A stretch of 64,000 bases of DNA from Pseudotabrizicola formosa (GTDB lineage Bacteria > Pseudomonadota > Alphaproteobacteria > Rhodobacterales > Rhodobacteraceae). Below the pieces are notes generated by a model. That model saw nothing but the letters and a program-made list of their open reading frames with translations, did no database searches and was not told where the DNA came from. The stretch covers positions 124,001-188,000 of the forward strand of contig NZ_PJOM01000003.1 of NCBI RefSeq assembly GCF_002900965.1, written 5' to 3'. Both the position numbers and the translations under genes were made by a program. Shown piece after piece: positions 37,201-46,439 of this stretch. Position 1 is the first letter of the stretch. Each line of letters opens with the position of its first letter.

Positions 37201-37405
37201 TCTGGCGACGGGTGCCGGCGCGGAGGCGCGGTCGGTGCTGGGGGCGATCATTGTGGGGGGGCTTGGTCTTGCCACGCTGGCCACATTGTTTGTAACCCCT
37301 GTTGCGTATCTGCTGCTTGCCGGCTTCTCGCGCTCTCGTGCGGCGGAAACCGAATTGCTGACGGCAGAGCTGCAGCAGGCCACGCAGCCCCACCCGGCAG
37401 AATAG
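34274..37405 (+). CDS. RND efflux transporter permease (AcrB/MexB-like)
   Basis: Proton-driven inner-membrane exporter of about 1,043 residues, the usual length for hydrophobe/amphiphile RND pumps. Twelve membrane helices are split by two large periplasmic loops. Seen in order: helix 1 with FVRRPILAFVLNALIVIGG, the conserved ELPAVDRPVVSVSTSYAGAAPE, helix 4 with TGLVVDDAIVVLENI (proton-relay acids), and the mirrored helix 10 region with GIMAKNGILIVEFADQLRE. The ATG after AAGGAG at nine-base spacing was chosen; an ATG two codons upstream overlaps the adaptor stop. No outer-membrane channel is adjacent. Substrates unknown; the TetR gene converges on it with ten bases between. Confidence 0.95.
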   Translation: MDDRPTTAAAAAATLGQSTALFVRRPILAFVLNALIVIGGFAGLMGADVRELPAVDRPVVSVSTSYAGAAPETIDREITAVIEGAAGRVAGVKSISSSSRFGSSRVTVEFNDSVDLDVAATDLRDAVARQVNNLPDDADAPRVVKSDADADAILRIAVTSSRRSADELTTLVTDEVESRLLAAPGVADLQIYGDRDLSFRVDVDVMQLAARGLTLADLRAVLGNAAFDSPAGALSSESQSLLVRTTAAIRTADQIEALTVAGNVRLGDVAQVTLGPDPGASILRANGETGVGIGIIRQANGNSLAISEAVRQVVDDLQPMLPEDVKMFVTSDSADFIEGAIHEVELALGLSVLIVTAVIFLFLRDVRATLIPIIAMPVALIGTLAAIWMAGFSVNIITLLALVLATGLVVDDAIVVLENIVRRRSEGMGARAAAVLGTQQVFFAVLATTSTLAAVFVPLSFLPGQTGGLFREFGFTLAIAVLLSSVTALSLCPVLAAKLLRPHVEIPDSVMTRLGDRLARIYAGALRACLSAPLVVVTLAALFAAVSVATFSNLRQELTPAEDRSVILLSVQAPQGVSLDYTDARMREIEELVAPLRDAGEVTSVFSIVGQGGQDNRGFIVISLADWADRVRSQQEIASELTGKLRGVIGVRAFAIQPNSLGIRGAGRGLSFALTGDNYDTLAETARALVEQMENDPRFGQVNLGYDTTQPQLFVEIDRARAEDLGVEIAGMAEALQAVLDGRTVGTLFLDDDSFDIRLVSNADPVNDPGDLERIFVPSGDGLMVPISTFVTLTERAVAPQLERESQMRSVPITAGLTPELALGDALTEVQLLAADLTTDGTRILPLAEAATLGETSSGLVITFGIALLVVFLVLSAQFESFVSAIIVMATVPLGISCAIFALLFTGGSLNVYSQIGLVLLVGIMAKNGILIVEFADQLREKGATVRDAIQQAAVTRLRAVMMTMVATVMGGLPLLLATGAGAEARSVLGAIIVGGLGLATLATLFVTPVAYLLLAGFSRSRAAETELLTAELQQATQPHPAE

Positions 37406-37415
37406 TATCCCCACG

Positions 37416-38018
37416 TCAGCCGGTGATCGCCCGCGCGAACAGCCGCGCAAGCTGTCGCTGGCCCTGCCGGTAGCCGTCCAGCGTCTGGCCGGGGAACTTC
37501 AACCCCATGGCCGACACGATGATCGTGCGCGCCACCGCTTCGGGTGATCCAATGCCGTCCGCCATAGGCAGCGCCGCCAGCCAGCGCGCCAGCAGGCCGA
37601 TCTTGCGCGCCTCGGCCTGATCGGCCAGATCCCGGCTCAGGCTCATGCCGGCATCCAGCAGTTCCGACCCGTGCGGGGTGCCCAGCACCACATCCATGAA
37701 CTTGCCGTCCTTGGCGATGAAGGCTGCGATCAGCGCCTGTTCCGGGGTCTGGCCGGGGGCCATCAACGCCGCCTCCATCGCCTCCATCGCCTCGGCAAAG
37801 TAGCGTTCTGCCAACTTGCGGAACACATCTTCCTTATTGCGGTAATGGAGGTACAGCGCCGACCGCGACAGCCCCACCCCGCGCGCGATGTCATCCATCG
37901 TGGTGCGGCGATAGCCATAGGTCGCAAAGGCGTGAAAGGCCGCGTCAAGGATCATGTCCTGACGGTCAGCCGCACGGCCCGCCCCTTGCAGGGGCGGTTT
38001 GTCCATCTCAGTACGCAT
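37416..38018 (-). CDS. TetR family transcriptional regulator
   Basis: A 200-residue repressor-type protein. The N-terminal helix-turn-helix is clear (DAAFHAFATYGYRRTTMDDIARGVGLSRSALYLHYRNKEDVFRKL, about 26-70); the C-terminal ligand domain is not assigned. AGGA lies about five bases before the ATG. It is divergent from the iorA/iorB-like pair, with 117 bp between, and convergent with the efflux pump, so it most likely controls the hydroxylase genes and itself, and possibly the pump. Confidence 0.92.
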   Translation of the reverse strand: MRTEMDKPPLQGAGRAADRQDMILDAAFHAFATYGYRRTTMDDIARGVGLSRSALYLHYRNKEDVFRKLAERYFAEAMEAMEAALMAPGQTPEQALIAAFIAKDGKFMDVVLGTPHGSELLDAGMSLSRDLADQAEARKIGLLARWLAALPMADGIGSPEAVARTIIVSAMGLKFPGQTLDGYRQGQRQLARLFARAITG

Positions 38019-38053
38019 TTACTTCCTGTGACGAAGATTTCGCATCCCGTCAA

Positions 38054-38087
38054 TTGACACTCTGACATTTCGCGCTCATTTTGTCAG
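38054..38087 (+). promoter_or_regulatory. Candidate promoter and operator between TetR and molybdenum hydroxylase genes
   Basis: TTGACA (38054-38059) could serve as a -35 box toward the hydroxylase genes. Just downstream, CTGACA (38062-38067) and TGTCAG (38082-38087) form an inverted repeat spanning 26 bp, a plausible TetR-type operator. No clear -10 box was seen. Confidence 0.4.
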
Positions 38088-38135
38088 GGCGGCCTGTCGT
38101 CGGCAGCCCGGACCCTTTGCCAGAAAGATCCAGCC

Positions 38136-38603
38136 ATGACCACGACCCTGACTGTCAACGGCATCAGCGCCACGGTCGATCTGCCCGAAGACACGCCGCT
38201 TCTATGGGCGTTGCGCGACGGGCTGAACCTGACCGGCACCAAATATGGCTGTGGCGTCGCCGCTTGCGGGGCCTGCACGGTGATGGTCGATGGCGTGGCG
38301 GTACGGTCGTGCCAGACCGCTCTGGGTGATGTGGCGGGGGCTTCTGTCACCACGATTGAAGGTTTAGGCACTCCCGCTGCGCTGCACGCCGTGCAGGCGG
38401 CTTGGATCGCGCATCAGGTGGCCCAATGCGGCTACTGCCAGTCAGGCCAGATCATGCAGGCCGCCAGCCTGCTGGCCGAAAACCCCGACCCTACTGTGCA
38501 GGACATTGACGCGGCCATGGATGGAAATCTGTGCCGCTGCGGCACCTATCCCCGCATTCGGGCCGCCGTGCTCGATGCCGCCAACCGCCTGCGTGAGGTG
38601 TGA
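38136..38603 (+). CDS. (2Fe-2S) small subunit of a molybdenum hydroxylase, IorA-like
   Basis: Electron-transfer subunit carrying two 2Fe-2S clusters. The plant-type ferredoxin cluster ligands are Cys39, Cys44, Cys47 and Cys59 (CGVAACGAC and RSCQ); the C-terminal helical domain has Cys98, Cys101, Cys133 and Cys135 (CGYCQ and CRCGTY). Its 155 residues match the small subunit of isoquinoline 1-oxidoreductase and related aldehyde-oxidising enzymes. The gene for the molybdopterin subunit starts one base after its stop, and no FAD subunit gene is present, as in the two-subunit IorAB group. Confidence 0.93.
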   Translation: MTTTLTVNGISATVDLPEDTPLLWALRDGLNLTGTKYGCGVAACGACTVMVDGVAVRSCQTALGDVAGASVTTIEGLGTPAALHAVQAAWIAHQVAQCGYCQSGQIMQAASLLAENPDPTVQDIDAAMDGNLCRCGTYPRIRAAVLDAANRLREV

Positions 38604-38604
38604 C

Positions 38605-40827
38605 ATGAGCCGTTTGGGAACCATCGCCCGCCGCAGCTTTCTGATCGGCTCTGCCGCCATTCTGGGCGGTGTTGCCTTTGGCACCTATGCCTATCGCAGG
38701 CCCCATGCCAACCCGATTGCAGGCGCCGGGATCGGGGCCATCACGCCCTATGTCCTGATCGACCCGCAGGGCGTGACCATTATCACCCCACGCGCCGAGA
38801 TGGGGCAGGGCATCCAGTCCACCCTTGCCGCATTGGTGGCCGAGGAACTGGATCTGCCTTGGGATCAGGTCCGGGTGATGCACGGCCCGCCGGCCGCGGC
38901 CTATTATAACGCCGCCATGCTGGAGGAGGGCGTGCCCTTCGCGCCCACTGATGAAAGTTGGCTGGCTGAAACCGCCCGCTCTGCCATGGCGATCCCGGCA
39001 AAGTTTCTGGCCCTGCAGATCACTGGCGGATCGACCTCGATCCCCGATGGCTATGACAAGATGCGCGCCGCCGGGGCTGTGGCGCGGATGGCGCTGGTGC
39101 AGGCCGCCGCCCGTCGTCTGGGCGTTTCGGTGGAGACATTGCGCACCGAAGGTGGCGCGGTCATTGCCGCAGATGGCACCCGTATCCCCTATGCCGATCT
39201 GGCGGTTGATGCGGCCGCCAGCGATTTGCCGGAGGTGCCGCCGCTGAAACCCCGCGCAGACTGGACGCTGCTGGGCAAGTCTTTGCCGCGTGTCGACATG
39301 GTGGAGAAATCCACAGGCACCGCCATATTTGCCGGAGATATCCGCCTGCCCGGCATGCGCTTTGCCACCGTCCGGATGAATCCCGCCATTGGCGCGGCCA
39401 TGACCAGCTTTGATGCCACTGCCGCCTTGGCCCTTCCCGGCGTGGAAGAGGTCCTTGCCCTTGGCAATGGCGTTGCTGTGGTCGGCACCACCACCTGGGC
39501 CGCGATGCAGGGGGCTGCCGCTGTCACCTTTGACTGGACCGCAGCCGCCTATCCCGCCACCAGTGATGAAATGCGCAGCCAGATTGCCGCGGCCTTTACC
39601 GCCGAGACTGTCGACGCCACCGCCCGCGATGATGGTGACGTGACCCAGATGACCGGACAAAGGCTGCAGGCCGACTATCAGGTTCCGCCGCTGGCCCATG
39701 CCACGATGGAACCGATGCAGGCCACTGCCCATCTGCAGGATGGCCACCTTACCGTCTGGGTCGGCACACAGGCACCGGGATTTGCCCGCAGGGCCGCCGC
39801 CAAGGCGGCAGGCATCGCGGAAGAAAACGTCACCTTGCACACCACCCTGATGGGCGGCGGTTTTGGCCGGCGCAGCGAGGTTGATGTCACGGTTCACGCC
39901 GCAACCCTCGCCGCCGCATTGCCGGGCGTTCCGGTTCTGGTCACCTGGTCGCGCGAAGAAGACATGACTCAAGGCCCGTTCCGCCCGATGGCGACCGCCC
40001 GTTTTTCGGGCAGCGTCAGGGATGGCGTAATCGAGTCCTTCGATCTTGCCATCGCGGCTCCCTCGATCATGGAAACCTTCGGCGAACGGTTTGGTATTCC
40101 CATGGCCGGGCCTGACAGCACACTGTCGCAGGGCGCATGGGAACAGCCTTACGATTTTCCAAATTACCGCGTCATCACCCATCGCGCGCCGCGCACCGTG
40201 CCGCTGGGGTTCTGGCGCTCGGTCGGGGCCTCGCACAATGGGTTCTTCCACGATTGTGCGGTGGATGAACTTGCGCATCTGGCCGGGGTTGACCCTTTGG
40301 CCTTCCGATTGCGGCACCTGACGCACCTGCCTTCGCGCCAGGTGCTGGAGGCTGTGGCCGAGATGTCAGGCTGGGGCGCGGCGCGCCCGAACCGCGCGTT
40401 TGGCGTGGCCTTCTGCCTGTCCTTCGGCGTGCCCACCGCCGAGGTGATCGAGGTGGAAGACACGCCGGATGGCATCCGCCTGACCGGGGCCTGGGCAGCA
40501 GTGGATGTGGGCACGGCGCTGGACCCGCGCAACATCGAGGCGCAGGTGTCGGGCGGGATGGTCTTTGGCCTGTCGGCTGCGATAAATGGCCAGATCACCT
40601 TTGCCGGGGGCCATGTGGAGGAGCAGAACTTCTGGGACTATGAGCCCCTGCGCCTGCGCCAATGCCCCGAAATTGAGGTGCGGATCCTTGAAAGCGGCGC
40701 CAAGATCCGTGGCATCGGTGAACCGGGCACCCCGCCGGCTGCCCCAGCGCTGGCGAATGCGCTGTTCGCGCTGACCGGCACCCGCGCGCGCGCGTTGCCC
40801 TTGTCCGCCAGCTTCCGTTTTGCCTGA
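38605..40827 (+). CDS. Molybdopterin-binding large subunit, IorB-like
   Basis: Catalytic subunit that would hydroxylate an aromatic N-heterocycle or oxidise an aldehyde using the molybdenum cytosine-dinucleotide cofactor. The 740-residue protein begins with a Tat-type signal (ARRSFLIGSAAILGG), so the enzyme is probably periplasmic. Cofactor-binding motifs include PRAEMGQGIQSTL, TTLMGGGFGRRSEVDV and the active-site Glu in GEPGTPPAAPAL near the C-terminus. GAGG at six-base spacing supports the start. It probably passes electrons through the small subunit to a cytochrome outside the window. Substrate is not determined. Confidence 0.92.
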   Translation: MSRLGTIARRSFLIGSAAILGGVAFGTYAYRRPHANPIAGAGIGAITPYVLIDPQGVTIITPRAEMGQGIQSTLAALVAEELDLPWDQVRVMHGPPAAAYYNAAMLEEGVPFAPTDESWLAETARSAMAIPAKFLALQITGGSTSIPDGYDKMRAAGAVARMALVQAAARRLGVSVETLRTEGGAVIAADGTRIPYADLAVDAAASDLPEVPPLKPRADWTLLGKSLPRVDMVEKSTGTAIFAGDIRLPGMRFATVRMNPAIGAAMTSFDATAALALPGVEEVLALGNGVAVVGTTTWAAMQGAAAVTFDWTAAAYPATSDEMRSQIAAAFTAETVDATARDDGDVTQMTGQRLQADYQVPPLAHATMEPMQATAHLQDGHLTVWVGTQAPGFARRAAAKAAGIAEENVTLHTTLMGGGFGRRSEVDVTVHAATLAAALPGVPVLVTWSREEDMTQGPFRPMATARFSGSVRDGVIESFDLAIAAPSIMETFGERFGIPMAGPDSTLSQGAWEQPYDFPNYRVITHRAPRTVPLGFWRSVGASHNGFFHDCAVDELAHLAGVDPLAFRLRHLTHLPSRQVLEAVAEMSGWGAARPNRAFGVAFCLSFGVPTAEVIEVEDTPDGIRLTGAWAAVDVGTALDPRNIEAQVSGGMVFGLSAAINGQITFAGGHVEEQNFWDYEPLRLRQCPEIEVRILESGAKIRGIGEPGTPPAAPALANALFALTGTRARALPLSASFRFA

Positions 40828-40838
40828 CGGCTCGAAGC

Positions 40839-41633
40839 TCAGGCGGCAGATTTGAGCAACAAAATCCTGCGTGCCTTGGGCGGGGCGGGCAGGTCGCGGA
40901 CAGTGCCCATGCCTTCCAGCCCGGCCAGTTGGGCGGTTGCTGTCGCCGCACGCAGGTCCAGCAGGATCGTGCCCCCGGGGACCACACTGTTTTGGAAGTA
41001 CGTCGCATAGGTGCTGGCCGGGTAGTGAAAGCCGCAAGACAGGAAACTGACGGCCAGATCGACAGGTGCCAGCGCGCCCAGATCCGCACGTTCGGGGTTC
41101 ACCGTCTCGATTCGCCCCGCCGCAATGCCATTGGCCTCCAACAAGGCGCGCGCGACCGATAAATTGGCATAGGCGGCTCCTTCCTCGGCATAGCCGAAAT
41201 GTCGCCGCGTGTTCTGTTCGATGTCGATCAGCACCAGGCTCGCCGCAGTATCGCGCGCCAGAAACAGATCGAACAGCGCATAGCCACAGCCGATATCGGC
41301 GACGCGGGTTGGAGGATTGGCCAAGAGCAACGGTGCAAGCCGGCGATACTCGGCATGGATGACCCCTGCCGCCCGTCTGGCAATCGCGTCGCCACAGCGC
41401 TCCACACATGCGCGGATGGGCCCTTCGTCTCCTGCGTTCCAGGCGCGGATCACCTGCCCCGACCGTGGCATGTCAAACAGAACTTCGGATCGCTGCAAGA
41501 TCAGGTTTACCAGATCCTGCGCCGCAAACATTGACAGATCCAGCGCCCGGATGGCTGGCGCCTTGGCCTCTTGTGCGATGTCGATGGCCAGCGTGTCCGG
41601 AAGTAGGGTCAGTCTTTTTGCGGGCAGGGTCAT
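40839..41633 (-). CDS. Class I SAM-dependent methyltransferase
   Basis: A 264-residue protein with a Rossmann-type methyltransferase domain after an N-terminal helical ~95 residues. Motif I is VADIGCGYALFDLFLA, followed by VLIDIEQNTRRHFGY for the acidic loop that holds the adenosine ribose, and FHYPASTYATYFQNSVVPGGTILLDLR near motif III. The open frame extends far upstream without plausible coding content; the chosen ATG has GGAAAG at nine bases. Substrate unknown; it is convergent with the IorB-like gene and not in an obvious operon. Confidence 0.82.
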   Translation of the reverse strand: MTLPAKRLTLLPDTLAIDIAQEAKAPAIRALDLSMFAAQDLVNLILQRSEVLFDMPRSGQVIRAWNAGDEGPIRACVERCGDAIARRAAGVIHAEYRRLAPLLLANPPTRVADIGCGYALFDLFLARDTAASLVLIDIEQNTRRHFGYAEEGAAYANLSVARALLEANGIAAGRIETVNPERADLGALAPVDLAVSFLSCGFHYPASTYATYFQNSVVPGGTILLDLRAATATAQLAGLEGMGTVRDLPAPPKARRILLLKSAA

Positions 41634-41961
41634 TGCGCAGGCTTTCCAGATTTTGCCTCCTACGATAGCCATGCCCTCCCATCGACGCAAAGCCCAATTC
41701 ACTGCGCCCCGAAGGGGCAGCGAGCCCCAGCCTTTGCGTTCAATGCGGGCGGGGTCTGTCCTCGGCTGTGGTATCCGCCGCCGACCAAAGGGCAGAGGTG
41801 TGGCACGCCTGATCTGGACTGGCCAACCCATCGCCGCGAAACAGTCAGACAAGTCATGGTGCGGCGGGATCCGCACTGCGCCGCCCAATTTCCTCCCGGC
41901 ACCCTGTTGACACCTCTTGCCCCATGCCCCACCCAAAGGAAGCAGGAAAACGAGGACGTTC
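41634..41961. other. 328-bp divergent intergenic region
   Basis: Lies between the methyltransferase and 5-oxoprolinase-type genes, which diverge. No convincing gene, RNA or strong repeat was seen; it should contain both promoters. Confidence 0.5.
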
Positions 41962-44900
41962 ATGGGCAGGTGGGAATTCTGGATCGACCGGGGCGGCACT
42001 TTCACCGACGTGGTGGCCCGCCGCCCGGATGGCAGTCTGGAGACCCGCAAGCTTTTGTCGGAAAACCCCGAACGCTATGCTGATGCCGCCGTGCAGGGCA
42101 TCCGTGACTGTCTGGCTCTTCGACCGGATGAGGCCATTCCGGACGGGCTGATCGGGGCGGTCAAGATGGGCACCACCGTGGCCACCAACGCTCTGCTGGA
42201 GCGCAAGGGGGAGAGGGTGCTCTTGCTGATCACCCAGGGTTTTGCCGACCTGCTGCGCATCGGCAACCAGGCAAGGCCAGACCTGTTTGCCCTGCATATC
42301 AAACGCCCTGATCTGCTGCACGAGGTGGTGGCCGAAGTGCCGGGGCGGCTGGATGCCGAAGGGACAGAGATTACCCCGCTGGACGAGGCCGCCACCCGGA
42401 CTGCCTTGCGGACCGCGCATGGCCAAGGCATCCGGGCTGTCGCCGTGGCGCTGATGCATGGCTACCTCAACCCCACACATGAGGCGCGGGTTGGGGAGAT
42501 CGCGGCGGAGGAAGGGTTTACCCAGATCAGCTTGTCGCATCAGGTCAGCCGTCTGGCCAAGCTGGTGGCGCGCGGTGATACCACGGTGGTTGATGCCTAC
42601 CTGTCGCCCATTTTGCGCCGCTATGTTGCGCAGGTCGAAGGGGCGCTGGATATGGGCCGCGCGACGGAGCGGCTGCTTTTCATGCAGTCCTCCGGCGGGC
42701 TGACCGAAGCGCATCGTTTCATGGGCAAGGATGCGATCCTGTCTGGCCCCGCAGGCGGCATCGTCGGGATGGTGCAGACAGCGACAGTGGCCGGGTTTGA
42801 CCGGCTGATCGGCTTCGACATGGGCGGCACCTCGACAGATGTCAGTCATTATGCCGGGGTCTATGAGCGCAGCTTTGAAACCGAGGTGGCCGGTGTGCGG
42901 ATGCGCGCGCCGATGATGGACATCCATACGGTGGCAGCGGGCGGTGGGTCGGTCTGCAGCTTTCGGGATGGCCGTTTGCAGGTGGGCCCTGAAAGTGCAG
43001 GGGCCAATCCCGGCCCTGCGGCCTATGGTCGTGGCGGGCCGCTGACGATCACCGATTGCAATGTCGTGCTGGGTCGGTTGTCACCCGCTCATTTCCCGGC
43101 AGTATTTGGTCCGAAGGGGACCGACCCGCTCGACGCTGACATCGCACAGGCCCGATGTCATGCGATAAGCGCAGAGATTGCACAGGCCACCGGCCAGGCC
43201 GCACTGACCCCGCAGGAGCTTGCCAGTGGCTTCCTGCGGATCGCCATCGACAACATGGCCAATGCGATCAAGAAGATCTCGGTCCAGCGCGGGCATGATG
43301 TGACCGGCTACACGCTTCAATGCTTTGGTGGCGCAGGCGGGCAACATGCCTGCGGCGTGGCCGATGCCTTGGGGATGACGCGGATTTTCATTCACCCGTT
43401 CGCGGGGGTTTTGTCGGCCTTCGGCATGGGGCTGGCCGAGATCCGCGCGCTGAATGAGGTGCAATTTGATGCGCCCCTGACGGCGATGGCAGAGGCACGT
43501 TCGACGCTTGAGGCGATCACCGCGCAGGTCCGGGCCGAGGTTGCAGCGCAGGGAGCGGTCAACCCGCGCATCCTCGCCCGCGCCCATCTGCGCTATGACG
43601 GCTCGCACCAGCCACTGGAGGTTGCCTTCGGCGAGGCAGCCGACATGAAAGCAGCCTTCGAGGCGGCGCATCAAGCGCGCTTTGGCTTCAGCTCGCCCGA
43701 ACGGGCGGTGCTGTTCGAAATACTGGCGGTCGAGGCGATCGGTGACGGAGCGACACTGCCCGCCGCAGTTGCGCCGCAGGGGCAGGGAGGGCCGATCAGC
43801 ACAGAACGGGTCTGGATCGGCGACTGGGCGCAGGTGCCGCTGTATGACCGGACACACCTGCCCGAAGGCGCGCAGATTACCGGCCCCGCCATCCTGCAAG
43901 AGACAACTGGAACGGTGGTGGTGGACCCCGGCTGGCAGGCCCGCGTTGATCGTGCCGGCAATCTGATTCTTGAGCGGACAGAAGCACTGGCCCGCCCGCC
44001 TGCGCTTGGCACCCATGCCGACCCGGTGTTGCTGGAAGTGTTCAACAACCTGTTCATGTCGGTCGCAGATCAAATGGGGGCGACGCTGGCGAATACGGCT
44101 TGGTCCGTCAACATCAAGGAAAGGATGGATTTTTCCTGCGCGATTTTTGACCGCCATGGTGATCTGGTCGCCAATGCACCGCATGTACCGGTACATTTGG
44201 GCAGCATGTCCCACGCGGTCAAAGTGGTGATCGCGGCAACGCAAGGCATGGCCCGTGCGGGGGATGCGTGGATGCTGAACAGCCCCTACAACGGCGGCAC
44301 CCATCTGCCGGATGTGACCGTGATCACACCGGTGTTTGTTGATGGCGTCCCGGCGTTCTGGCTCGGCTCGCGCGGGCACCATGCAGACATAGGCGGGCGC
44401 ACGCCGGGATCGTCCCCGCCCGACAGCCGCCACATCGAGGAAGAGGGCGTGCTGATCGACCTGTTCCCCCTGGTGGAACAGGGGATGTTGCGCGAAGAGG
44501 CAACGCGGAGCTTGCTGACATCGGCGCGCTATCCGGCGCGGTCTGTCGATCAGAATATGGCCGATCTGAAAGCCCAGATCGCCGCCAATGAAACGGGACG
44601 GCGCGAGTTGTTGCGGGTGGTCGCGGCCTATGGCGCAGAAGTTGTTTCATCCTACATGGGCCATGTACAGAACAACGCCGATGCCTGTGTCCGCGACGTG
44701 ATTGACCGGCTGGCAGATGGCAGTTTTGTCTGTCCGATGGACATCGGGGCAACGATCAAGGTGTCAGTGCGGGTAGACCGTGCGACCCGCAGCGCCGTGA
44801 TCGATTTCACCGGCACCAGCCCGCAGCAGAATGGCAATTACAACGCGCCCGCCGCCGTAGCGCGGGCGGTGGTGCTTTATGTCTTCCGGACCTTGGTTGG

Positions 44901-45540
44901 CAAGCCCATCCCCCTGAACGAGGGCTGCCTGCGTCCGCTGACAATCATCCTGCCAGAGGGGTCGATGCTGAACCCAAGGGCACCGGCAGCGGTGATCGCG
45001 GGCAATACCGAGGTGTCGCAGGCGGCCTGCAATGCGCTTTATGGCGCCCTGGGGATCATGGCTGCGTCGCAGGGCACGATGAACAACTTCGTCTGGGGCA
45101 ACGCGCGGTTCCAGAATTATGAGACCATTGCAGGCGGTACCGGGGCGGGACCGGGCTTTGGTGGCTGCGATGCGGTGCAAAGCCACATGACCAACACGCG
45201 GATGACCGATCCAGAAATTCTGGAAAAGCGGTTCCCGGTGCGGCTGGAAGCGTTCGCAATCCGCCATGGCTCTGGCGGGGCGGGCGAATGGCGCGGCGGC
45301 AATGGCGCGCTGCGAAGGATGCTGTTTCTGACCCCGGTGACTGTAACCACGCTGTGCGGCAGTCGTCAGATCCCGCCTTTTGGCATGGCCGGAGGCGCAG
45401 CCGGGGCCTTGGGGGAAAACCGGGTGATCTGGCCGGATGGACGCCGCGAGCCGCTGAAGGGCAATGACGAACGCGATCTGCCGGCAGGCGCGGTGTTCGA
45501 AATGCTGACACCCGGGGGCGGGGGCTGGGGGCAGGCGTAA
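41962..45540 (+). CDS. Hydantoinase/5-oxoprolinase, fused A and B domains
   Basis: A 1,192-residue ATP-dependent amidohydrolase of the OplAH group, which opens 5-oxoproline (pyroglutamate) to glutamate; hydantoin-type substrates are also possible. The HyuA-like half (about 1-680) has [19 protein letters not shown] and [12 protein letters not shown] nucleotide loops and [16 protein letters not shown]. The HyuB-like half begins near residue 690 ([39 protein letters not shown]) and ends in a Gly-rich PGGGGWG tail. GAGGA lies seven bases before the ATG. It differs from the HyuA-only gene near 12.6 kb, which lacks the B half. Confidence 0.92.
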   Translation: MGRWEFWIDRGGTFTDVVARRPDGSLETRKLLSENPERYADAAVQGIRDCLALRPDEAIPDGLIGAVKMGTTVATNALLERKGERVLLLITQGFADLLRIGNQARPDLFALHIKRPDLLHEVVAEVPGRLDAEGTEITPLDEAATRTALRTAHGQGIRAVAVALMHGYLNPTHEARVGEIAAEEGFTQISLSHQVSRLAKLVARGDTTVVDAYLSPILRRYVAQVEGALDMGRATERLLFMQSSGGLTEAHRFMGKDAILSGPAGGIVGMVQTATVAGFDRLIGFDMGGTSTDVSHYAGVYERSFETEVAGVRMRAPMMDIHTVAAGGGSVCSFRDGRLQVGPESAGANPGPAAYGRGGPLTITDCNVVLGRLSPAHFPAVFGPKGTDPLDADIAQARCHAISAEIAQATGQAALTPQELASGFLRIAIDNMANAIKKISVQRGHDVTGYTLQCFGGAGGQHACGVADALGMTRIFIHPFAGVLSAFGMGLAEIRALNEVQFDAPLTAMAEARSTLEAITAQVRAEVAAQGAVNPRILARAHLRYDGSHQPLEVAFGEAADMKAAFEAAHQARFGFSSPERAVLFEILAVEAIGDGATLPAAVAPQGQGGPISTERVWIGDWAQVPLYDRTHLPEGAQITGPAILQETTGTVVVDPGWQARVDRAGNLILERTEALARPPALGTHADPVLLEVFNNLFMSVADQMGATLANTAWSVNIKERMDFSCAIFDRHGDLVANAPHVPVHLGSMSHAVKVVIAATQGMARAGDAWMLNSPYNGGTHLPDVTVITPVFVDGVPAFWLGSRGHHADIGGRTPGSSPPDSRHIEEEGVLIDLFPLVEQGMLREEATRSLLTSARYPARSVDQNMADLKAQIAANETGRRELLRVVAAYGAEVVSSYMGHVQNNADACVRDVIDRLADGSFVCPMDIGATIKVSVRVDRATRSAVIDFTGTSPQQNGNYNAPAAVARAVVLYVFRTLVGKPIPLNEGCLRPLTIILPEGSMLNPRAPAAVIAGNTEVSQAACNALYGALGIMAASQGTMNNFVWGNARFQNYETIAGGTGAGPGFGGCDAVQSHMTNTRMTDPEILEKRFPVRLEAFAIRHGSGGAGEWRGGNGALRRMLFLTPVTVTTLCGSRQIPPFGMAGGAAGALGENRVIWPDGRREPLKGNDERDLPAGAVFEMLTPGGGGWGQA

Positions 45541-45618
45541 AACGCCTCCGGCAGGCGTTGCGAAAACCCTCTGCACTCCCCATCTCGGCTCACAACAGCT
45601 TTTATAGGGAGTGTCGAC

Positions 45619-46332
45619 ATGTTCAACGCCAAATCTTTGCTCGATTCCGTGCTCGGTCAGGTCAGCCAGGCGACGGGGGGCAAGGTCGGGATGCAAAGCG
45701 CCGATGGTCTTGGTCAGAAGGCCAAAGAGCTTTGGGGCGGGCAGTCCACCTTGGGCAAGGGTGCCATTGCCGGTGGCTTGCTGGGTATTCTCATGTCTGA
45801 CACCGGCCGCAAGGTGCTGGGGACGGGGGTGCAGGTTGGCGGTGCCGCATTGATCGGAGGGTTGGCCTACAAGGCGTATCAGGATTGGCAGGCGGGCAAG
45901 GCGGTAACCGCAGAACCCGGGCCGATGGCACTGCCGCAGCCCGAAGGCACGCGGTTCCTGCCTTCTGATCCGGCCCAGGCCAATGACCTGTCGGCACGGC
46001 TGTTGCAGGCGATGGTCGCGGCGGCAAAGGCAGATGGCCATGTGACGCCGCAGGAACGCGCGCGCATCGACGCGCAACTGGCAGCGCTGGGGTTGGAGGC
46101 GGAAGCCTCGGCAATGATCAATGCAGAACTGGACGCGCCGCTGGATGCCGGACGGATCGCTGCATTGGCGCGCAACGAAGAAGAGGCCGCGGAGATTTAT
46201 GCAGCGTCACTGCTGACGGTGGACAGCGAGGGGGCGGCAGAAAAAGGCTATCTTGCCATGCTTGCCGCCCGGTTGAAGCTGGACCCGGGTCTGGTGGCGC
46301 ATCTGCATGCCAAGGCGGCAGCCTTGGTCTGA
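45619..46332 (+). CDS. DUF533 / TerB-like protein (YebE type)
   Basis: A 237-residue protein. The N-terminal half is Gly-rich with a likely membrane segment (GAIAGGLLGILMSDTGRKVLGTGVQVGGAALIGGLAYKAY), and the C-terminal half is an alpha-helical TerB-like domain with a possible metal-binding acidic motif (AAKADGHVTPQERARID). DUF533 proteins such as YebE are inner-membrane associated and often belong to envelope-stress regulons; their activity is unknown. It is separated from the oxoprolinase gene by 78 bp and converges on the P450 gene. Confidence 0.88.
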   Translation: MFNAKSLLDSVLGQVSQATGGKVGMQSADGLGQKAKELWGGQSTLGKGAIAGGLLGILMSDTGRKVLGTGVQVGGAALIGGLAYKAYQDWQAGKAVTAEPGPMALPQPEGTRFLPSDPAQANDLSARLLQAMVAAAKADGHVTPQERARIDAQLAALGLEAEASAMINAELDAPLDAGRIAALARNEEEAAEIYAASLLTVDSEGAAEKGYLAMLAARLKLDPGLVAHLHAKAAALV

Positions 46333-46345
46333 GCCTTGCCGGCAA

Positions 46346-46365
46346 GGGGCGGCGCTGGCCGCCCC
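46346..46365. terminator. Hairpin between DUF533 and P450 genes
   Basis: GGGGCGGC pairs perfectly with GCCGCCCC across a GCTG loop, 13 bp past the DUF533 stop. It lacks T runs on either side, so efficiency is uncertain; it could serve both convergent genes. Confidence 0.5.
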
Positions 46366-46439
46366 ACCGGGCGCGCTGCAAAACACATGCCGACAGGGTA
46401 TGCACCTGACTGGGAAGGTCACGACATGATGAGCCGGGG

